Shown: positions 42,795-51,434 of the stretch, piece after piece
How the letters are laid out: each line of letters starts with the position of its first letter
How positions within the stretch are numbered: position 1 is the stretch's first letter
Origin: Methyloversatilis sp.
Lineage (GTDB): Bacteria > Pseudomonadota > Gammaproteobacteria > Burkholderiales > Rhodocyclaceae
NCBI GenBank assembly: GCA_016791045.1
Contig: JAEUNO010000015.1
Location: forward strand, 124,001-188,000
Length of the DNA: 64,000 nucleotides
Direction: 5' to 3'
The notes under the pieces: model-generated
What the model was told of the DNA's origin: nothing
The model's input: the letters and a program-made list of their open reading frames with translations, nothing else
The model's database searches: none
Position numbers and translations under genes: made by a program

Positions 42795-43894
42795 GGTTTC
42801 TCCGAAGTGCCTTGCTTGAACGGCAGCAGTATTGTGAAAACGGTGTAGCCCGGCCGGCTCTGCACCTCGATGGTGCCGTGGTGCTGATGCACGAAGCTCT
42901 GCGCCAGCGTGAGCCCGAGTCCGGTGCCGTCGTCGCGGCCGGACACGAGCGGATAGAAGATGCGATCGACCAGGTCTTCCGGAATGCCCGGACCGTTGTC
43001 GATCACTTGCAATTCGAGTGCCAGCTTGTGCCGCCGCTTCACCAGCGTCGCCTGACGGTGGGCCCGCGTGCGCAGCCGGATGCTGCCGCGCCCCTGCATC
43101 GCCTGCGCAGCGTTGCGCGCGATGTTCAGCACCACCTGGATCATCTGTTCGCGATCGGCCGTCAGGTCGGGCAGGCTGGTGTCGTAGTCGCGCTCGACCG
43201 CAACCTCGGGAAACTCCGACGCGATCAGCAGGCGGACGCGCTCGAGCACTTCGTGGATGCTCACCGTAGTCACCTGCATCGCACGATGCGAATGCAGCAG
43301 ACGGTTCATCAGGTCCTGCAGCCGGTCCGATTCATTGATGATGACCTGCGTGTATTCACGCAGTTCGGGCCGGTCGAGTTCGCGTTCCAGCAGTTGTGCG
43401 GCGCCACGGATGCCGCCGAGCGGATTCTTGATTTCGTGCGCGAGGTTGCGGATCAGTTCGCGATTGGCCTGTTGTTGCTGCAGCACCTGTTCTTCGCGCG
43501 CGATGCGCAGCTGCTGGTCGATCGGACGGAACTCGAGCAGGATGCGGGCATCCTCCGCGAGCACCGGCGACACGGTGCAGTCGAGCTGAAGCGATCCGCC
43601 GATCTGTCTATCCACCGACAGGTTGTGACCGGTATAGCTCCAGTTGTTGGCAAGCGCGTTGTCGAGCGCGGTGTCCAGGCCGTGCATCGGGCCGATCAGC
43701 CGGTCGCAGTGCTTGCCGTGCAGTTTGGCGAGGCTGGCGGCGAACAGGTTTTCCGCTGCCGGGTTCAGGTAGACGATGTGCCGTTCGGCATCGAGCAGCG
43801 CCACCGCGCTCGCGAGCAGTTCCAGCCCGCTGAAGCGTTCGGACCAGTCGCGGGAGGGGTGGCGGGACGACCTGCCGGGCTTGGATGCAGTCAT
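42791..43894 (-). CDS. ntrB: Nitrogen regulation sensor kinase NtrB
   Basis: The 367-residue protein has an N-terminal PAS domain (LDAERHIVYLNPAAENLF), the phospho-acceptor His153 in RNLAHEIKNPLGGIRGA, and ATP-binding motifs NIARNAAQAM, VIDNGPGIP and GTGLGL. There is no membrane segment, as expected for cytosolic NtrB/GlnL. ATG 43894 (MTASKPG) is used; an upstream ATG at 43957 would add 21 unconserved residues. Confidence 0.95.
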   Translation of the reverse strand: MTASKPGRSSRHPSRDWSERFSGLELLASAVALLDAERHIVYLNPAAENLFAASLAKLHGKHCDRLIGPMHGLDTALDNALANNWSYTGHNLSVDRQIGGSLQLDCTVSPVLAEDARILLEFRPIDQQLRIAREEQVLQQQQANRELIRNLAHEIKNPLGGIRGAAQLLERELDRPELREYTQVIINESDRLQDLMNRLLHSHRAMQVTTVSIHEVLERVRLLIASEFPEVAVERDYDTSLPDLTADREQMIQVVLNIARNAAQAMQGRGSIRLRTRAHRQATLVKRRHKLALELQVIDNGPGIPEDLVDRIFYPLVSGRDDGTGLGLTLAQSFVHQHHGTIEVQSRPGYTVFTILLPFKQGTSEKP

Positions 43895-43966
43895 GACCGC
43901 GATCCACGCAAGAAGCGCGCCAGCATTGCCCGCCGATCGATCGGCAGGCCGGCGCATGCCCTGCGG

Positions 43967-44446
43967 TCAGGGCAGCTTGGACAGCTCCTTGCGCAGCGCA
44001 TCGACATTGCGTTCATGCAGAGCCACATTGTCCTTGAGCCCCTGTATCCGGTCGAGATACTTCTGATAGTTGCGCTCGTTGCCCAGACGCACCGCTTCGC
44101 CTTCGGTCAGCGCCTTGCGCGCTTCTTCGAGACTGCCGGTTTCGGTCGCAAGTTCGGCTTCGAGGATGCGCCTGCGCTCGGAATCGCGCGCCTTCTGCTG
44201 GTCGTTGCTGACGCTCGGGAATCCCCCCGGATTGGCGGCCGGCTTGGGCGTGGCGGCGGCCGGACCGGGTACCGAACTGACCGGCACGTCATTGGCGAGC
44301 ACCTTGCATCCGCTGGCGCGCGATTTTTCGTTCGTGTAGGTGGTGTGGCCTTCGGCGTCGACGCACTTGTAGATTTCTGCCGTGGCGGGCGCTGCGACAA
44401 GCAGGCTTGCCGCGGCAATCAGGATACGGTTCAGACCTTGTAGCAT
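43967..44446 (-). CDS. DUF4124-family periplasmic protein
   Basis: The 159-residue protein has a signal peptide (MLQGLNRILIAAASLLVAAPATAE) followed at once by the DUF4124 motif (IYKCVDAEGHTTYTNEKS, with Cys28 and Cys47). A coiled-coil-like C-terminal half (residues 85-155, rich in Glu/Arg/Lys/Leu) follows. Such proteins are common between glnA and ntrBC in betaproteobacteria; function is unknown. Upstream longer frame starts are unlikely because of the signal peptide. Confidence 0.85.
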   Translation of the reverse strand: MLQGLNRILIAAASLLVAAPATAEIYKCVDAEGHTTYTNEKSRASGCKVLANDVPVSSVPGPAAATPKPAANPGGFPSVSNDQQKARDSERRRILEAELATETGSLEEARKALTEGEAVRLGNERNYQKYLDRIQGLKDNVALHERNVDALRKELSKLP

Positions 44447-44515
44447 GTGGATCACCTGGGCGTTTCGGGTCGAAGCAGCGCGAGTGTAGGGCGCACACTC
44501 GCGCAGTGACAATGA

Positions 44516-44542
44516 AAAAGGACGGCTAATTGCCGTCCTTTT
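44516..44542. terminator. Intrinsic terminator behind glnA
   Basis: AAAAGGACGGC-taatt-GCCGTCCTTTT forms an 11-bp stem with a 5-nt loop. It lies 61 bp after the glnA stop on the minus strand and before the DUF4124 gene. The flanking A and T runs let it work in either direction. Confidence 0.88.
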
Positions 44543-44603
44543 CCTCAACGCTTCACATGCCGCGCGGGCTGACGCCACGCAGGCATGTGCTGATCGGTGG
44601 CGA

Positions 44604-46016
44604 TCAGAGGCTGTAGTACATCTCGAACTCGACCGGGTGGGTCGTCATGCGGGTGCGATTCACTTCGGTCATCTTCAGCTCGATGTAGGCCGCGATGAAG
44701 TCTTCCGAGAACACGCCGCCCTTGGTCAGGAAGGCATGGTCTGCGGCGAGCGCATCGAGGGCTTCGTCGAGGCTGGCGCACACGGTCGGGATCAGCTTGT
44801 CCTCTTCCGGCGGCAGGTCGTACAGGTTCTTGTCGGCCGGCTCGCCCGGGTGGATCTTGTTCTGCACGCCGTCCAGGCCCGCCATCATCAGCGCGGCGAA
44901 GCACAGGTAGGGATTGGCCAGCGGATCCGGGAAGCGCGTTTCGATGCGGCGGGCCTTGTCAGACGCGACGTGCGGAATGCGGATCGAAGCCGAGCGGTTG
45001 CGCGCCGAGTAGGCCAGCTTCACCGGTGCTTCGTAATGCGGCACCAGACGCTTGTACGAATTCGTACCCGGGTTGGTGATCGCGTTCAGCGCCTTGGCAT
45101 GCTTGATGATGCCGCCGATGTAGTACAGCGCGAATTCCGACAGGCCGGCGTAGCCGTTGCCGGCGAACAGGTTCTTGCCGTCCTTCCAGATCGACTGGTG
45201 CACGTGCATGCCGGAGCCGTTGTCGCCGACGATGGGCTTGGGCATGAAGGTCGCCGTCTTGCCGTAGCTGTGGGCGACGTTATGCACGATGTACTTCAGC
45301 GTCTGGGTCCAGTCGGCGCGGCGCACCAGCGTGTTGAACCTGGTGCCGATCTCGTTCTGGCCGGCGGTCGCGACTTCGTGGTGATGCACTTCGACCGGGA
45401 TGCCGACGGCTTCAAGTGCCAGCACCATGGCGGCACGGATGTCATTGTGCGAATCAACCGGCGGGACCGGGAAGTAGCCGCCCTTGACGCCCGGACGGTG
45501 GCCGGTGTTGCCGCTTTCGAACTTTTCGCCCGACGACCATGCAGCCTCTTCGGAGAAGATCTGGACGCGGCAGCCCGACATGTCGATGTTCCACTCGACG
45601 CTGTCGAAGATGAAGAATTCGGGTTCCGGGCCGAAGTAGGCGGTATCGCCCAGGCCGGACGACTTCAGGAAGGCTTCGGCGCGCTTGGCGATCGAGCGCG
45701 GATCGCGGTCGTAGCCCTTGCCATCCGACGGCTCGACGACGTCACAGCTGATGACCAGCGTGGTTTCGTCGAAGAACGGGTCGATGAAGGCGGTTTCCGG
45801 GTCCGGCATCAGCAGCATGTCCGAAGCCTGGATACCCTTCCAGCCGGCAATCGACGAACCATCAAAAGCGTGCCCTTCGGTGAACTTGTCGGCGTCGAAG
45901 GCGCTGACCGGCACACCCACGTGCTGTTCCTTGCCACGGGTGTCGGTGAAACGGAAATCAACGAACTTGACCTCCTTCTCCTTGATGATGTCGAGTACCT
46001 GCTTCGCGGTCGTCAT
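44604..46016 (-). CDS. glnA: Glutamine synthetase type I
   Basis: The 470-residue protein is a GSI-beta enzyme: [60 protein letters not shown], and the adenylylation site NLYDLPPEE with its tyrosine near residue 400. It makes glutamine from glutamate and ammonia. ATG 46016 has an AGGAG site. The upstream region carries a sigma-54 promoter and two NtrC sites, and a terminator follows; it is therefore under NtrBC control with post-translational adenylylation. Confidence 0.97.
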   Translation of the reverse strand: MTTAKQVLDIIKEKEVKFVDFRFTDTRGKEQHVGVPVSAFDADKFTEGHAFDGSSIAGWKGIQASDMLLMPDPETAFIDPFFDETTLVISCDVVEPSDGKGYDRDPRSIAKRAEAFLKSSGLGDTAYFGPEPEFFIFDSVEWNIDMSGCRVQIFSEEAAWSSGEKFESGNTGHRPGVKGGYFPVPPVDSHNDIRAAMVLALEAVGIPVEVHHHEVATAGQNEIGTRFNTLVRRADWTQTLKYIVHNVAHSYGKTATFMPKPIVGDNGSGMHVHQSIWKDGKNLFAGNGYAGLSEFALYYIGGIIKHAKALNAITNPGTNSYKRLVPHYEAPVKLAYSARNRSASIRIPHVASDKARRIETRFPDPLANPYLCFAALMMAGLDGVQNKIHPGEPADKNLYDLPPEEDKLIPTVCASLDEALDALAADHAFLTKGGVFSEDFIAAYIELKMTEVNRTRMTTHPVEFEMYYSL

Positions 46017-46140
46017 GATTTCTCCTACGATGAATGTATGGATGTTGCTCGGTCGGCTTTGAACGGGGTGATTTCTGTTTTGGGCGAGTCTTTGGCACGC
46101 CGCAACCGTTCAGTCGCGGCGGCTGTCGCAGCGCTGACTA

Positions 46141-46157
46141 AAGCAGATCGCGTGCCA
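46141..46157 (-). promoter_or_regulatory. Sigma-54 promoter of glnA
   Basis: On the minus strand TGGCAC-GCGAT-CTGCTT runs from 46157 to 46141. The -24 GG (46156-46155) and -12 GC (46144-46143) are spaced exactly as required; one base (C for T) departs from the -12 consensus. Transcription would start near 46131, giving a ~115-nt leader. Confidence 0.8.
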
Positions 46158-46231
46158 CGCACCGGATTTCGCCCCGGGATTGTGCCACAGGCCGCGCTGA
46201 CGTCGGCGACGCGAGCAGCGGGCCGGAAAAC

Positions 46232-46248
46232 CGCACCGATTTGATGCG
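46232..46248 (-). promoter_or_regulatory. NtrC site 2 (weaker) upstream of glnA
   Basis: CGCACC-gattt-GATGCG matches the NtrC consensus TGCACC-N5-GGTGCA at 9 of 12 positions. Its centre (46240) is 31 bp from the perfect site and about 109 bp upstream of the predicted sigma-54 start. Confidence 0.65.
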
Positions 46249-46262
46249 CGCCGGTTTTTGAA

Positions 46263-46279
46263 TGCACCTGTTTGGTGCA
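46263..46279 (-). promoter_or_regulatory. NtrC site 1 (perfect consensus) upstream of glnA
   Basis: TGCACC-tgttt-GGTGCA is a perfect NtrC site. Its centre (46271) is about 140 bp upstream of the predicted sigma-54 start. It also lies 63 bp before the divergent rhodanese gene, so it could affect that gene as well. Confidence 0.9.
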
Positions 46280-46341
46280 AACAGGCGTCGGGAGCAGCGG
46301 ACGATATACTTCGACCACTTTCATTCGCTTGAACATCAGCC

Positions 46342-46791
46342 ATGGCTACACTCGGACAGATACTCGGTCTCGCGCGGGAACGTGCGCAGCAGCTCCAACT
46401 GCCTTACGCCGGTGCAGTGACGCCGAACGAAGCCCACGAATTGCTCAGGCTCGCGCCGGGTGCGCGCATCGTCGATGTGCGCACGGCGGCCGAGTGGCAG
46501 TGGGTCGGCGAGGTACCGGATTCGGTGCAGATCGAATGGAACCAGTCATCCGGCCAGCGCAACCCGGATTTCCTCACCCAGCTCAAGCACCAGGTCGATC
46601 CCGAAGCGCTGGTGATGTTCCTGTGCCGCAGCGGCGGGCGCTCGCACGGCGCCGCGGCGGCGGCGGCCGAAGCGGGCTACAGCAATGCCTACAACATCCT
46701 CGAAGGATTCGAGGGGGACATGGACGCCAACGGCCATCGCAACACCGTGGGTGGCTGGCGCAAGGCCGGCCTGCCGTGGAGCCAGACCTGA
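46342..46791 (+). CDS. Rhodanese-like sulfurtransferase
   Basis: The 149-residue protein has a single rhodanese domain: VTPNEAHELLRLAPGARIVDVRTAAEW, then the active-site loop LCRSGGRSHGA with catalytic Cys95, and a C-terminal segment ILEGFEGDMDANGHRN. It could transfer sulfur from thiosulfate or a persulfide. It is followed by nadA after 10 bp; the pair might supply sulfur for the nadA iron-sulfur cluster, but that is speculation. The start region follows the glnA regulatory sites on the other side. Confidence 0.9.
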   Translation: MATLGQILGLARERAQQLQLPYAGAVTPNEAHELLRLAPGARIVDVRTAAEWQWVGEVPDSVQIEWNQSSGQRNPDFLTQLKHQVDPEALVMFLCRSGGRSHGAAAAAAEAGYSNAYNILEGFEGDMDANGHRNTVGGWRKAGLPWSQT

Positions 46792-46801
46792 AGGACACAC
46801 G

Positions 46802-47905
46802 ATGCAAGTTGCCAACATCACGTTTGACCGTTTCAACGCGCTGGCCGACGACCAGGCGCAGTCGCGCATTCTCGCGGCACGCGAGAAGCTCGGCCAGCGC
46901 GCGGTCATACTCGGTCACCACTATCAGCGTGCCGATGTCTATCGCCACGCCGACCTGACCGGCGATTCGCTGAAGCTGGCGCGGCTGGCCAGTCAGACCG
47001 ATGCGGAATTCATCGTGTTCTGCGGCGTGCATTTCATGGCCGAAGTGGCCGACATCATGTCGCGCCCTGAGCAGATCGCCATCCTGCCCGACCTGGCGGC
47101 CGGCTGTTCGATGGCCGACATGGCCAGCCTGGCCAAGGTGGAACGCTGCTGGCGCGAACTGCGCGACATGACCGGCGACCCGGATGCGCTGATCACGCCG
47201 GTCACCTACATCAACTCGGCGGCCGACCTGAAGGCCTTCTGCGGCGAGCACGGCGGCATCGTGTGCACCTCGTCGAACGCCGCCAGCATTCTCGAATGGT
47301 CGCTGGCGCGCCGCGAAAAGGTGCTGTTCTTCCCCGACCAGCATCTCGGGCGCTGGACCGGCTACAAGATGGGCATCCCGCTGGACGACATGGTGGTGTG
47401 GGACCCGGATCTGGAAAACGGCGGCCTGACCCGGGAGCAGGTGGCGAAGGCGAAGATCCTGCTGTGGAAGGGCCACTGTTCGGTGCACCAGATGTTCCAG
47501 CCGGCGCACATCCTGCGCTGGCGCAACCAGCATCCGGACGGCCTCGTCATTTCGCATCCGGAAAGTGCGCTCGAAGTGTGTCGCCAGTCGGATTACGTCG
47601 GTTCGACCGAATACATCCTCAAAACGGTGAAAGCGGGTGCGCCGGGTACGAAGTGGCTGGTCGGCACCGAACTGAACCTGGTGAATCGCCTCGCCGAAGA
47701 GGTGAAGCACGAAGGCAAGACCGTGCAGTTCATGGCGCCCACCGTCTGCATGTGCTCGACCATGCAGCGCATCGATCCGCAGCATCTCGCCTGGTGTCTG
47801 GAGAATCTTGCCGAAGGCCAGGTGGTGAACCGGATCAGCGTGCCGGAACACGAAGCGGTGCCGGCCAAACTCGCGCTCGACCGCATGCTGGCCGCCTCCC
47901 CCTGA
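46802..47905 (+). CDS. nadA: Quinolinate synthase
   Basis: The 367-residue protein condenses iminoaspartate with dihydroxyacetone phosphate to make quinolinate for NAD. Family features are visible: ILGHHYQRADV near residue 36, the cluster cysteines in IVFCGVHFMAE, GIVCTSSNA and TVCMCSTM, and GTELNLVNRL. It is an NadA of the long, [4Fe-4S] type. ATG 46802 was chosen over upstream frame extensions, which overlap the rhodanese gene. Confidence 0.95.
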   Translation: MQVANITFDRFNALADDQAQSRILAAREKLGQRAVILGHHYQRADVYRHADLTGDSLKLARLASQTDAEFIVFCGVHFMAEVADIMSRPEQIAILPDLAAGCSMADMASLAKVERCWRELRDMTGDPDALITPVTYINSAADLKAFCGEHGGIVCTSSNAASILEWSLARREKVLFFPDQHLGRWTGYKMGIPLDDMVVWDPDLENGGLTREQVAKAKILLWKGHCSVHQMFQPAHILRWRNQHPDGLVISHPESALEVCRQSDYVGSTEYILKTVKAGAPGTKWLVGTELNLVNRLAEEVKHEGKTVQFMAPTVCMCSTMQRIDPQHLAWCLENLAEGQVVNRISVPEHEAVPAKLALDRMLAASP

Positions 47906-47918
47906 GGCCGGCATCCAC

Positions 47919-48404
47919 ATGGACTGGATGCAGCGCTGGGAACTGGCCAGTTACGTCGTGACCGCGCTGGGCCTGCCGCTCGCCGTCGTCACCTTCATCT
48001 ACCAGCAGCGGCGCGAGCGCGACAACGAAGACGAAGAGGCGTACCAGATGCTGTCGGACGCCTACATCGACTTCCTGAAGATCGTGCTGGCGAATCCGGA
48101 CCTGCCGCTGCGCGAGACCACCGCGCCGCAGCACCTCAGCGACGAGCAGGAACGGCGCATGCACATCATCTACCAGATGCTCATTTCGCTGTTCGAGCGC
48201 GCCTATCTGGTCGCGTGGACCGACGAAACAGAGGGGCTGGCGGCGCGGCGCTGGGCATCATGGGACGACTACATGCGCGAGTGGCTGGCCTGCGACGCCT
48301 TCCGCAACCAGTTGATGACCCTGCTGCGCGGCGAAGACCCGGCGTTTGCGCGCCACATGATGAGGCTGGCTGAAGCCGGGCGCGGCCACCCGCTCGATCC
48401 ATGA
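47919..48404 (+). CDS. Membrane-anchored hypothetical protein
   Basis: The 161-residue protein has one membrane helix near the start (SYVVTALGLPLAVVTFIYQ, residues ~11-29), then a charged helical cytoplasmic domain (EDEEAYQMLSDAYIDFLKIV, MHIIYQMLISLFERAYLVAW). I recall this plan in proteins of unknown function in Proteobacteria. It follows nadA by 13 bp and overlaps the next gene by 4 bp (ATGA), so it is co-transcribed with the endonuclease-phosphatase gene. Confidence 0.7.
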   Translation: MDWMQRWELASYVVTALGLPLAVVTFIYQQRRERDNEDEEAYQMLSDAYIDFLKIVLANPDLPLRETTAPQHLSDEQERRMHIIYQMLISLFERAYLVAWTDETEGLAARRWASWDDYMREWLACDAFRNQLMTLLRGEDPAFARHMMRLAEAGRGHPLDP

Positions 48405-49156
48405 CGACAGACCTCCGCATCTGCACCTGGAATATCCACAAGGGCTTTTCGCAGTTCAACCGTCGCATGGTGATCCACGAACTGCGTGACCGCCTGCGTT
48501 ACCTGTCGTCGGATCTGGTGTTCCTGCAGGAGGTGCAGGGTCAGCACCACGGGCACGCGCTGCGCCACGCCGACTGGCCGATCGAGCCGCAGTACGAGTT
48601 TCTGGCCGATGAAATGTGGCCGGCGACGGCTTACGGCCGCAACGCGGTGTATGACCACGGCCATCATGGCAACGCCATCCTGTCGCGCCACCCGATCTCG
48701 CAGACCGACAACCACGACATGTCGGCACACCGCTTCGAACAGCGCGGCCTGCTGCATTGCGTGATCGAGCCGGCGCCCGGGCGGCGCGTGCATGCGCTGT
48801 GCGTGCATCTGGGCCTGACCGCACGCGGCCGGGCGCAGCAGTACGCCATGCTGGCCGAGCACATTTCATCGACCATCCCCGCCGGCGAGGCCTTGATCGT
48901 GGCCGGCGACTTCAATGACTGGCACAACCGCGCCGAAGGCGAGTGGGCTGACGCACTCGGCCTGCAGGAGGCGCACAGCCTGTTCCACGGCCGCCCGGCG
49001 CGCAGCTATCCGGCCGCCTTTCCGCTGCTGCGGCTGGACCGCATCTATGTGCGCGGCCTCGACGTGGGCGAAGTGAAGCTGCATGCCGGCCGGCCCTGGT
49101 CGCGCATTTCCGATCACGCGGCGCTGACCGCACGACTGTCTCTGCCGGTCGCGTGA
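48401..49156 (+). CDS. Endonuclease/exonuclease/phosphatase-family protein (YbhP-like)
   Basis: The 251-residue protein has the EEP fold signatures: CTWNIHKGF (residues 8-16), LVFLQEVQG with the metal-binding Glu, HLGLTARGRAQQ, VAGDFNDWHN and the final SDHAALTA. Its position just before clsB matches the ybhP-clsB order of E. coli. Members of the EEP family hydrolyse phosphodiesters of nucleic acids or phospholipids; the substrate of YbhP-like proteins is unknown, but linkage to cardiolipin synthase suggests lipid. Confidence 0.88.
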   Translation: MTTDLRICTWNIHKGFSQFNRRMVIHELRDRLRYLSSDLVFLQEVQGQHHGHALRHADWPIEPQYEFLADEMWPATAYGRNAVYDHGHHGNAILSRHPISQTDNHDMSAHRFEQRGLLHCVIEPAPGRRVHALCVHLGLTARGRAQQYAMLAEHISSTIPAGEALIVAGDFNDWHNRAEGEWADALGLQEAHSLFHGRPARSYPAAFPLLRLDRIYVRGLDVGEVKLHAGRPWSRISDHAALTARLSLPVA

Positions 49157-49174
49157 CCCCGCCATGAATCCGCG

Positions 49175-50365
49175 ATGAGTCGATTCCTGCCCGGCAACGA
49201 CATCCGCCTTCTGGTGTGCGGCGAACAGTACTTTCCGGCGCTGGAAGCGGCGATCGATCAGGCGCGCCATGAAATCTTCCTGGAAACCTACATCTTTGCC
49301 GACGACAGCATCGGCGCGCGCATCGCCGCCGCGCTGGCGCGGGCGGCACAGCGCGGCGTACGCGTGCGCGTGCTGGTCGACGGATTCGGCGCGCGCGAAT
49401 TCGAAAGCACGCACCGGGTGGCGCTGGAGGCCGCCGGCGCGCATACCCTGATCTTCCGCCCCGACATCAGCTGGGTCACCCTGCGGCGCAACCGGTTGCG
49501 CCGCATGCACCGCAAGCTCGCCGTCATCGATGCCGGCACCGGCTTTGCCGGCGGCATCAACATCATCGACGACATGCACACCCCCGGTCACACGCCGCCG
49601 CGCTTCGATTTTGCGGTGCAGGTGCGCGGGCCGCTGGTGGCCCGCATGCATGCCGAATGCCAGAAGCTGTGGGAACGCGTGGCCTGGGCGACGCTGCAGT
49701 TCAGACCGCGCCTGCCGCGTCTGCGCGAATATGCCAACCGCCAGGCCGGACAGATCCGCGCCACGCTGCTGGTGCGCGACAACCTGCGCCACCGGCGCGA
49801 CATCGAGGATGCCTATCTCGAAGCGATCAACGGCGCGCGCAGCGACATCGTCATCGCCAATGCCTACTTCCTGCCGGGCCGGCGCTTCCGCCAGGCGCTC
49901 GTGCGGGCCGCGGCACGCGGCGTGACGGTGACCCTCATCCTGCAGGGACGGGTCGAATACCTGCTGATGCACTACGCCTCGCAGGCGCTCTACGGCGCGC
50001 TGCTGTCGAAGGGCGTGCGCATCGTCGAATACCGCCGCAGCTTCCTGCACGCGAAGGCGGCCGTGGTGGACGACGACTGGGCAACCGTCGGCTCCAGCAA
50101 CATCGATCCGTTCAGCCTCATGCTGGCGCGCGAAGCCAATGTGGTGGTCAGCGACGCCGGCTTCACCCGGGAGCTGCGGCAGAAACTGCTGCAGGCAGCC
50201 AGCCATGGCGGCCGCGAGTTGCGGCATCGGCAGTGGAAGAACCGACCGATCCAGGAACGCGTGCTGCGCTGGGTGGCGTACGGCGTGGTGCGCATGATGA
50301 TCGGTCTGGCCGGAGACCTGCTGGCACGGCGCCGGCCCGGACGCGACACGCGACACAACCTCTGA
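49175..50365 (+). CDS. clsB: Cardiolipin synthase ClsB
   Basis: The 396-residue protein has two phospholipase D HKD motifs: HRKLAVIDAGTGFAGG (His112) and HAKAAVVDDDWATVGSSN (near residue 292). It has no N-terminal membrane helices, as typical for ClsB. It makes cardiolipin from phosphatidylglycerol or phosphatidylethanolamine. It follows the YbhP-like gene by 18 bp and should be in its operon. Confidence 0.93.
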   Translation: MSRFLPGNDIRLLVCGEQYFPALEAAIDQARHEIFLETYIFADDSIGARIAAALARAAQRGVRVRVLVDGFGAREFESTHRVALEAAGAHTLIFRPDISWVTLRRNRLRRMHRKLAVIDAGTGFAGGINIIDDMHTPGHTPPRFDFAVQVRGPLVARMHAECQKLWERVAWATLQFRPRLPRLREYANRQAGQIRATLLVRDNLRHRRDIEDAYLEAINGARSDIVIANAYFLPGRRFRQALVRAAARGVTVTLILQGRVEYLLMHYASQALYGALLSKGVRIVEYRRSFLHAKAAVVDDDWATVGSSNIDPFSLMLAREANVVVSDAGFTRELRQKLLQAASHGGRELRHRQWKNRPIQERVLRWVAYGVVRMMIGLAGDLLARRRPGRDTRHNL

Positions 50366-50383
50366 GCGAAGGCGACGCATCGC

Positions 50384-50416
50384 TTTCAGGCTCGTTTCAG
50401 CTTCGGCGCCTACACT
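50384..50416 (+). promoter_or_regulatory. Direct-repeat site and -10 box of the PepSY two-component operon
   Basis: TTTCAG-gctcg-TTTCAG (50384-50400) is a direct repeat with 11-bp period, the usual form of a PmrA/QseB-type (OmpR family) response-regulator site. A -10 box TACACT follows at 50411-50416. The start would be close to the ATG at 50423, giving a leader of almost zero length. Confidence 0.55.
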
Positions 50417-50422
50417 GCAGGC

Positions 50423-50755
50423 ATGAAATCCCGACGCCTCATGCTCTTCCTCGCGCTGCCGCTGCTCGCCTTCGGCGCGCTCGCCGCCGGCCTGTTCTAC
50501 ATGCCCATGGGCTTCGCCGACGACGATCACATCCGGGCGCGGGAATTGAGCCAGCGCGGCGAAATCCTGCCGCTCGAGCGGATTTCGGAACTGGCGAAGG
50601 CGGTGCGCCCGGGCAAGCTGATCGACATCGACCTGGAGCGCAAGCGCGAGCTGTGGATCTATGAACTCGAACTGCTCGACGATCAGGGTCGCGTATGGGA
50701 AATGAAGCTCGACGCACGCAATGGCGAACTGCTGAAGCTGGAACAGGACGACTGA
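50423..50755 (+). CDS. PepSY-domain protein (first)
   Basis: The 110-residue protein has a signal peptide or N-terminal membrane segment (LMLFLALPLLAFGALAAGLFY) and a C-terminal PepSY repeat (LERISELAKAVRPGKLIDIDLERKRELWIYELELLD then KLDARNGELLKL). PepSY domains inhibit peptidases or sense envelope state. It is the first gene of an operon with a response regulator and sensor kinase, and a second PepSY gene closes the operon. Confidence 0.88.
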   Translation: MKSRRLMLFLALPLLAFGALAAGLFYMPMGFADDDHIRARELSQRGEILPLERISELAKAVRPGKLIDIDLERKRELWIYELELLDDQGRVWEMKLDARNGELLKLEQDD

Positions 50756-50756
50756 C

Positions 50757-51434
50757 GTGAGACTGCTGCTCGCCGAAGACGACGAAGCGCTGGTCGCCGG
50801 ACTCAAGCCGGCGCTGGAGCGGGCGGGCTACGCGGTCGATCTGGCGACCGACGGCGTGTTTGCGCAGTTGTGCGCCGACGCGATCGACTACGACCTCGTG
50901 CTGCTCGATCTCGGTCTGCCGCGGCGCAGCGGCGTCGAGGTGCTGCAGCACTGGCGCCGTGCGGACAAGTCGATGCCGGTGGTGGTGCTGACGGCGCGCG
51001 ACACCTGGCAGGAAAAGGTCGCGGTACTCACGGCCGGCGCCGACGACTACGTCTGCAAGCCCTTCCACACCGAGGAGCTGCTGGCGCGCCTGGCGGCGGT
51101 GCTCAAGCGCAGCACGTCCGCGGCGCGGACACCGGGACCGCTGTCGGTCGCCGGCCTGTCGCTCGATGAGGACGGGCAAAGCGCAACCCTGGCGGATGGC
51201 GCGCGCATCGAACTGAGCCAGATCGAATTCCGCCTGCTGCGCTGCTTCATGCTGCATCCGGGCCGCGTGCTGTCGCAGCAGCGCCTGAACGAACACCTGT
51301 ATGACCACGCCACCGAACACGAAAGCAATGTGATCGAGGCGCACATCACCCGCCTGCGTCGCAAGATCGGCCGCGACTGGATACAGACACGGCGCGGCCA
51401 GGGCTACGTGTTCGACGCGCCCGCCGGATCATGA
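50757..51434 (+). CDS. OmpR/PhoP-family response regulator
   Basis: The 225-residue protein has a receiver domain (AEDDEALV, phospho-acceptor Asp51 in LVLLDLGLP, LTARDTW, KPFHTEEL) and a winged-helix DNA-binding domain (SQIEFRLLRCFMLHPGRVLSQQ, HITRLRRKIG). It starts at a GTG 1 bp after the pepSY stop. It is of the PmrA/QseB branch by overall features, and the direct repeat before the operon could be its own binding site. Confidence 0.93.
   Translation: MRLLLAEDDEALVAGLKPALERAGYAVDLATDGVFAQLCADAIDYDLVLLDLGLPRRSGVEVLQHWRRADKSMPVVVLTARDTWQEKVAVLTAGADDYVCKPFHTEELLARLAAVLKRSTSAARTPGPLSVAGLSLDEDGQSATLADGARIELSQIEFRLLRCFMLHPGRVLSQQRLNEHLYDHATEHESNVIEAHITRLRRKIGRDWIQTRRGQGYVFDAPAGS

Noticed and set aside
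46173-46187. Second sigma-54-like TGGCAC upstream of glnA
   Set aside because: On the minus strand the -24 element is fine, but the -12 position lacks GC, so it should not be active.
44637-46244. A 535-codon open frame on the plus strand
   Set aside because: It is antisense to glnA and crosses the glnA regulatory region; no motif is seen.
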